6,610 nt of DNA from Desulfovibrio desulfuricans (GTDB taxonomy: Bacteria; Desulfobacterota; Desulfovibrionia; Desulfovibrionales; Desulfovibrionaceae), in contig QKDT01000373.1 of the NCBI GenBank assembly GCA_003251995.1, positions 1 through 6,610 on the forward strand, read 5' to 3'. The first letter of the stretch is position 1. The number at the start of each line of letters is the position of its first letter. Positions 1-4,100 of the stretch are shown here, piece by piece. The notes beneath the pieces were generated by a model. The model saw nothing but the letters and a program-made list of their open reading frames with translations. It had not been told where the DNA came from and did not search any database. The translations under genes were made by a program, and so were the position numbers.

Positions 1-434
1 TGGTGGTCAAAAACTACGGGAAAAATCACGATGTTATCGCCGGGCTGGCAGTTTTTTACCCCATCGCCAACGCTGACAACAACGCCAGCGCCGTCGCTGC
101 CCATGATTTGATAATCCAGGTTGTGACGCACGCCATCAGGGTCAAGCTTGGCGAATCTTCCCAAGCGGTCAAAGGTGCTGACAGGGTGCCTGCGCAATGC
201 CCAAAGGGTATTGTAGTTCATTGCCCCCGCCATAACCTTAACCAACACCTCGCCCGGGCCGGGTTGCGGAACAGGGACATCATGTTCAACATGGATTGCG
301 GCTCTCAGCCTTTCATCCTCATCCGCAATGGACATTAATTTTTCATCTTCCGCCTTGTAGAGCACCACAGCGCGCATTGTTGCGGGCGCTTCATGGCGGT
401 AAACAGATTGCGTTTCAGCCTGCAAGATACTCAT
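1..434 (-). CDS. Crotonyl-CoA carboxylase/reductase-like MDR protein, N-terminal 144 residues (3' end outside window)
   Basis: The N-terminal part of a zinc-independent medium-chain dehydrogenase/reductase. Crotonyl-CoA carboxylase/reductases (CCRs) use NADPH and CO2 to turn 2-enoyl-CoAs into alkylmalonyl-CoA extender units. After a roughly 50-residue N-terminal extension, typical of CCRs, the sequence shows PVPQPGPGEVLVKVMAG (54-70), MNYNTLW (72-78), PVSTF (84-88), a region matching the GRxxxxxxxRHxLxYxxxGSD layout of actinobacterial CCRs (~92-114), GSDGAGVVVSVGDGVK (112-127) and QPGDNIVIF (130-138). The NYN segment includes an Asn that CCR studies implicate in CO2 binding. The other CO2-binding residues and the NADPH fold lie outside the window, so carboxylase activity cannot be judged. 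The ATG at 432-434 has AAGGAG seven bases upstream and overlaps the thioesterase stop as ATGA. An alternative is a trans-acting enoyl reductase or an enoyl-CoA reductase without carboxylation. Confidence 0.82.
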   Translation of the reverse strand, partial: MSILQAETQSVYRHEAPATMRAVVLYKAEDEKLMSIADEDERLRAAIHVEHDVPVPQPGPGEVLVKVMAGAMNYNTLWALRRHPVSTFDRLGRFAKLDPDGVRHNLDYQIMGSDGAGVVVSVGDGVKNCQPGDNIVIFPVVFDH

Positions 435-1192
435 TCCAGCGCTCCTTCATTCAATTTTGTCAGGCAGTCAAAAGTGCTGGACATCACCAGCTCCGCATGT
501 GTCTGAATAAAAAAATGTCCGCCCGGTATATGCCGCATTTCCCATGCAGAAGCCGCAAAGCGCTTCCACTCGCACACCACCTGTTGTGGAACCACGGTGT
601 CATCCATACCGGCAAAGGCCACGATGGGAACATGGATGGAACGCACTGGTTTTGGAGCCCAGCTTTCAAGCAGGGCGTAGTCCGCACGGAGAATGGGCTC
701 GAATATTTCCATAAGTTCCTCATGCTCCATGACTTCGCGCGGGATGCCCCCATTGCTGAAAATGAACGATCTGAACGCATCTGTTGGCAAATCGCTGCAC
801 GGAGGCCACCAGTGCCTGTGCGCAGGCTCCGAGGCGCTGATAAAAAGGCACTGCGGCAAAGGCATGCATTCATCCTGAAGCCGAATGGCCCATTCTGCGG
901 CGATAGTACCGCCCATGGAATGTCCGAAAAACGCAAACTGCTGACCAAGCCAGGGGCTGGACGCATGCAGCAAGCCTTCCAGCACAGATTCCATGTCCGA
1001 CAGGAGCGGCTCATTCATGCGCGTACCGTGCCCGGGCAACTGCACCCGGCAAATAGCCGTGCCTTGGGGCGCATTTTCCTGCCACTGCCGAAAAACAGCC
1101 GCCTGTCCTCCTGCGAAGTGCAGGCAGAAAAGAATCAGGTCATCCGGATCCGGCAAACGATCAAAGATAAGCCAGGGGCTCAACTCAGACAT
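431..1192 (-). CDS. Type II (stand-alone) thioesterase, 253 aa
   Basis: A GrsT/YbtT-type editing thioesterase, which in this family hydrolyses mis-acylated or stalled phosphopantetheine arms of PKS/NRPS carrier proteins in the cytoplasm. Visible signatures: LILFCLHFAGGQAAVFRQW near residues 19-37, VQLPGHGTRMNEP at 50-62, nucleophile Ser92 in GHSMGG, probable Asp198 in GMDDTVVP and His226 in PGGHFFI. The triad spacing and the 253-residue length are normal for the family. I chose ATG 1190-1192 because a GGAGG sits six bases upstream and the protein then begins just before the conserved core. A TTG at 1235-1237 would add 15 residues unlike the family. The start overlaps the end of the megasynthase by 8 bases (ATGTCTGA) and its stop overlaps the next start (ATGA). 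Its position immediately after the megasynthase supports a proofreading role for it. It is the equivalent of ybtT by function, but orthology is not established. Confidence 0.95.
   Translation of the reverse strand: MSELSPWLIFDRLPDPDDLILFCLHFAGGQAAVFRQWQENAPQGTAICRVQLPGHGTRMNEPLLSDMESVLEGLLHASSPWLGQQFAFFGHSMGGTIAAEWAIRLQDECMPLPQCLFISASEPAHRHWWPPCSDLPTDAFRSFIFSNGGIPREVMEHEELMEIFEPILRADYALLESWAPKPVRSIHVPIVAFAGMDDTVVPQQVVCEWKRFAASAWEMRHIPGGHFFIQTHAELVMSSTFDCLTKLNEGALE
442..447 (-). promoter_or_regulatory. Ribosome binding site of the CCR-like gene
   Basis: AAGGAG on the minus strand lies seven bases before the ATG at 434, inside the last codons of the thioesterase gene. Together with the ATGA stop/start overlap at 431-434, it supports this ATG over the in-frame ATG at residue 20. 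Confidence 0.8.
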
Positions 1193-4100
1193 GCTGCGCC
1201 TCCCCCGCTGTTTCAAACCAGTCGACAAACTCTCCAAGCCACATCAAAAGCTGTTTGCGCTTCAGGCAGTTGGCGTGTGTTCCAGGTGAAGAAATTTTGT
1301 GGAACCGCTCTGCCCTGCAATGCCAAAACTCTAGCCCCTGGCCCTGCCCCACTATTTCCTGACTTTCCACAAAGGCGCAGGGAACATGAGTTTTTTTATA
1401 CTCCACACCCTCAAGCAAGGCGCACAGACCGCCAAGGTTTTCCAGCAGTTCAGGCGAGGTACGCCCAGCCATACCCAGAACAATTCCTTCCAGCACCCCA
1501 GCATCATTATGGATGCCAGACGGAAGAGGCATGCAGTCAATCAGAACAAGCCTGTCCACCACGCGCCCCATTTCCTGCAGGTGTTCCGCAACCAGCCAGG
1601 CCAGCAGCCCCCCCGCGCAATACCCCGCCACCCTCACCGCACCTTGTGGCTGCGCAAGCGAGATATGGTGGCACAACCGCGTAATAACGGTTTCAAGGGT
1701 GTCATTTTTCATAGGCATCACAGATACTGTTTTAACGCTGCCCAGCGACCAGTAACGTGCGAAATCGTGGAAGCTGTTTCCATCCGTCACCGCATCACCA
1801 AGACAAAACAGCACGTCTGAAGATGCCGAAGGACGCAGAGTGTCCACATTCGGCAATAGAGACTTGTCCAGACAATTAGCCATTTCGCTGACAACCGGGT
1901 GGTCAAACACTGTCTGCAAGGGGAGTTTCAGACCGTACCGCTTTTTTACCAGGGCTTCGGCTCTCACCGCGCCAAGAGAATCCGCACCTAGGGCGAAAAC
2001 ATTGTCCACAGGGGCAACAGGCACGCCCAGCACTTCACGCCAGACATCGCAGAGCATTGCTTCGGAAGAAGAATACGAGAACGTTGAAGAAGGAACGGAG
2101 CCCTGCGTATGGGCAACCGCCTGCCCGGCGAGTTCCGCAAGCGCGCGCCGGTCTATTTTTCCATTGGGGGTGAGGGGCATTCGATCAACAACCCTGATGA
2201 GCGCGGGCACCATGTACCGGGGAAGTGTTTCCCCAAGCGCCTTTTGCAGAGCCTCCGCAGTTGGTGCGATGGGCGTGTTGGATGGAACCACAAAGGCTGC
2301 CAGTTGTCCCGACACTGCCAGCACAGCCGCGCAGAGCGCCACATCCGGCAAGGCGGTCAGAGCGGCCTCCACATCGCCGAGTTCGATGCGGAATCCGCCC
2401 ACTTTAACCTGCGTGTCCAGACGACCAAGAAACTCGATAGCTCCATCGGCATGCCTGACGCCCATATCGCCTGTTTTATAGAGCCGCTCCCCGCCTGACG
2501 GCGAATGGACGAACCTTGAGGCTGTGAGCTCCGGATTATGCAGATACCCAAGGGCCAGTGCTGCGCCGCCGATATAGAGTTCTCCAGCCACATGTTCAGG
2601 GCATATACGCATATCCTCATGCCGCACCTGAAAACTCTGCCCGGCAAGGGCCTTGCCGTATGGGATGCTCTGCCAGCCCGGCTGCGGGTCGTCTTGAGCC
2701 ATTTCGTGGCAGATTGACCAGATGCCGGCCTCAGTAGCTCCTCCCAGGCTGACCATATGCGTGGTCGGAAACTGCCTTGCGCTTTCGGCAGGCAGACCTA
2801 CAGGGATGCTGTCGCCGCTCAAAAGGGCCAGCCTTGGTGGAGTTTGGGGTATTTCGCCAGATTCTAGCAGCATCTGCCAGAACATGGGTACGGAATTCCA
2901 CACAGTGACGCCGTGCTGTTCCATAAGAACACGCCAGGCATCGGGACGACGAATTGAGGATTCGGGCGGCATCACCGCCGCCCCTCCGGCAGCCCATATG
3001 CCAAAGAAATCATACACGGAGAGGTCAAAGGTCAGTGCCGACAGGGCAAGCACCCGGTCGCGCTCTGTGACGCAAAACCGCCTGTTGATTTCATCGATGG
3101 TCACCATGGCGGCGGCATGGCTCATCATGACGCCCTTGGGCACTCCCGTGGTACCAGATGTAAATATAACGTATGCAAGCGAACCGGGATCCGTGCGCAA
3201 AAAACTGTCCGGAGCTTTAGTCTGGTCGCCGTTTTCGGTAGCATGGTCAAAAATCTTGCAAATGGGCAGGCTATTCCAGTTCTCTGTGTCTTCTCCCACC
3301 GCGGTCACCACGCAAGCGGGCCTTGCTTCGTCAAGCACGGCCTTACGGCGCGGCAACGGCCAATCTGGGTCAATGGGAACATAAGCCGCACCGGCAAAAA
3401 GCACCGCCAGCACCGCCACTGCCTGCTGATGTCCTCTTGGCAAGGCCACTGCCACGAGAGGGATTTCGTGATTCTTTGGAGCAATCAGGGCGCCAATCCT
3501 CCCCGCCAGCGTGGCTGCTTCCCTGAAAAGTTCGCCGTAGGTCATCACCCTGTCCGCATCAATAACAGCTGTGTGGTCAGGATATTGAGCGGCATTGCGA
3601 ACAAAGCCAGCATGCAGCAATTGCGCTTTTTCTTTCAGCGGCAAAGGCTGCTCCACCTTCACCTCGAATTCTGCGGGCACATCGTCCATCCAGGCAGCAT
3701 CGTCTTTGGCCAGGCGTTCAAGTGTGCCGCAATAGGCCGCAAACATGCTGGCTATCATTCCAGCCGGAAACAGTTCTTCCACCACATCCCAGTAAATGCT
3801 TAGTGTTCCATCACGGTCATGCACATGGTTGTCTATCCAAACTTGTGGTGTTTGGCTGATATTAAAGACTTCCCGCCCGAGAGAAGAAAATCCCTCGATG
3901 GACGACGCAAAACCGGTATCCGCCTTTTTTGCGAGGCCAAATGTGCTGGTAAAAACAACAGGCATCCGCACAGACCGTGAGGAAGCTCCGTCACGTATTT
4001 TACGCCGCATGACCTCAACGCCGCTGACCTGGCAGAATTTCAGCCCGTCAAAAACACGTTGCTGCACAGCCTTGACCTTGTCGGCAAAGGGCATACCCCG

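Noticed and set aside
3..338. A 111-codon plus-strand open frame at the left edge
   Set aside because: The minus strand of the same stretch encodes a clear CCR/MDR N-terminus with a Shine-Dalgarno site and an overlapping start.
1193..1237. An upstream TTG start for the type II thioesterase, giving 268 residues
   Set aside because: The extra 15 residues do not resemble the family. The ATG at 1192 has a strong GGAGG at the right spacing and gives a normal length.
1185..1240. A possible promoter or terminator between the megasynthase and thioesterase genes
   Set aside because: The genes overlap, and I see no stem-loop with a T-run and no promoter-like hexamers. The stretch is fully coding.
296..1684. 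A 462-codon open frame on the plus strand
   Set aside because: It lies antisense to the thioesterase and megasynthase TE, both of which have clear family motifs. Its translation is rich in Pro, Arg, His and Gln with no recognisable domain, as expected of an antisense shadow in GC-rich coding DNA.
2130..2400. A possible methyltransferase or epimerase insert in the A domain, as in PchE and HMWP2
   Set aside because: The A8 to A10 interval is of ordinary length, about 90 residues, with no SAM-binding glycine-rich motif.
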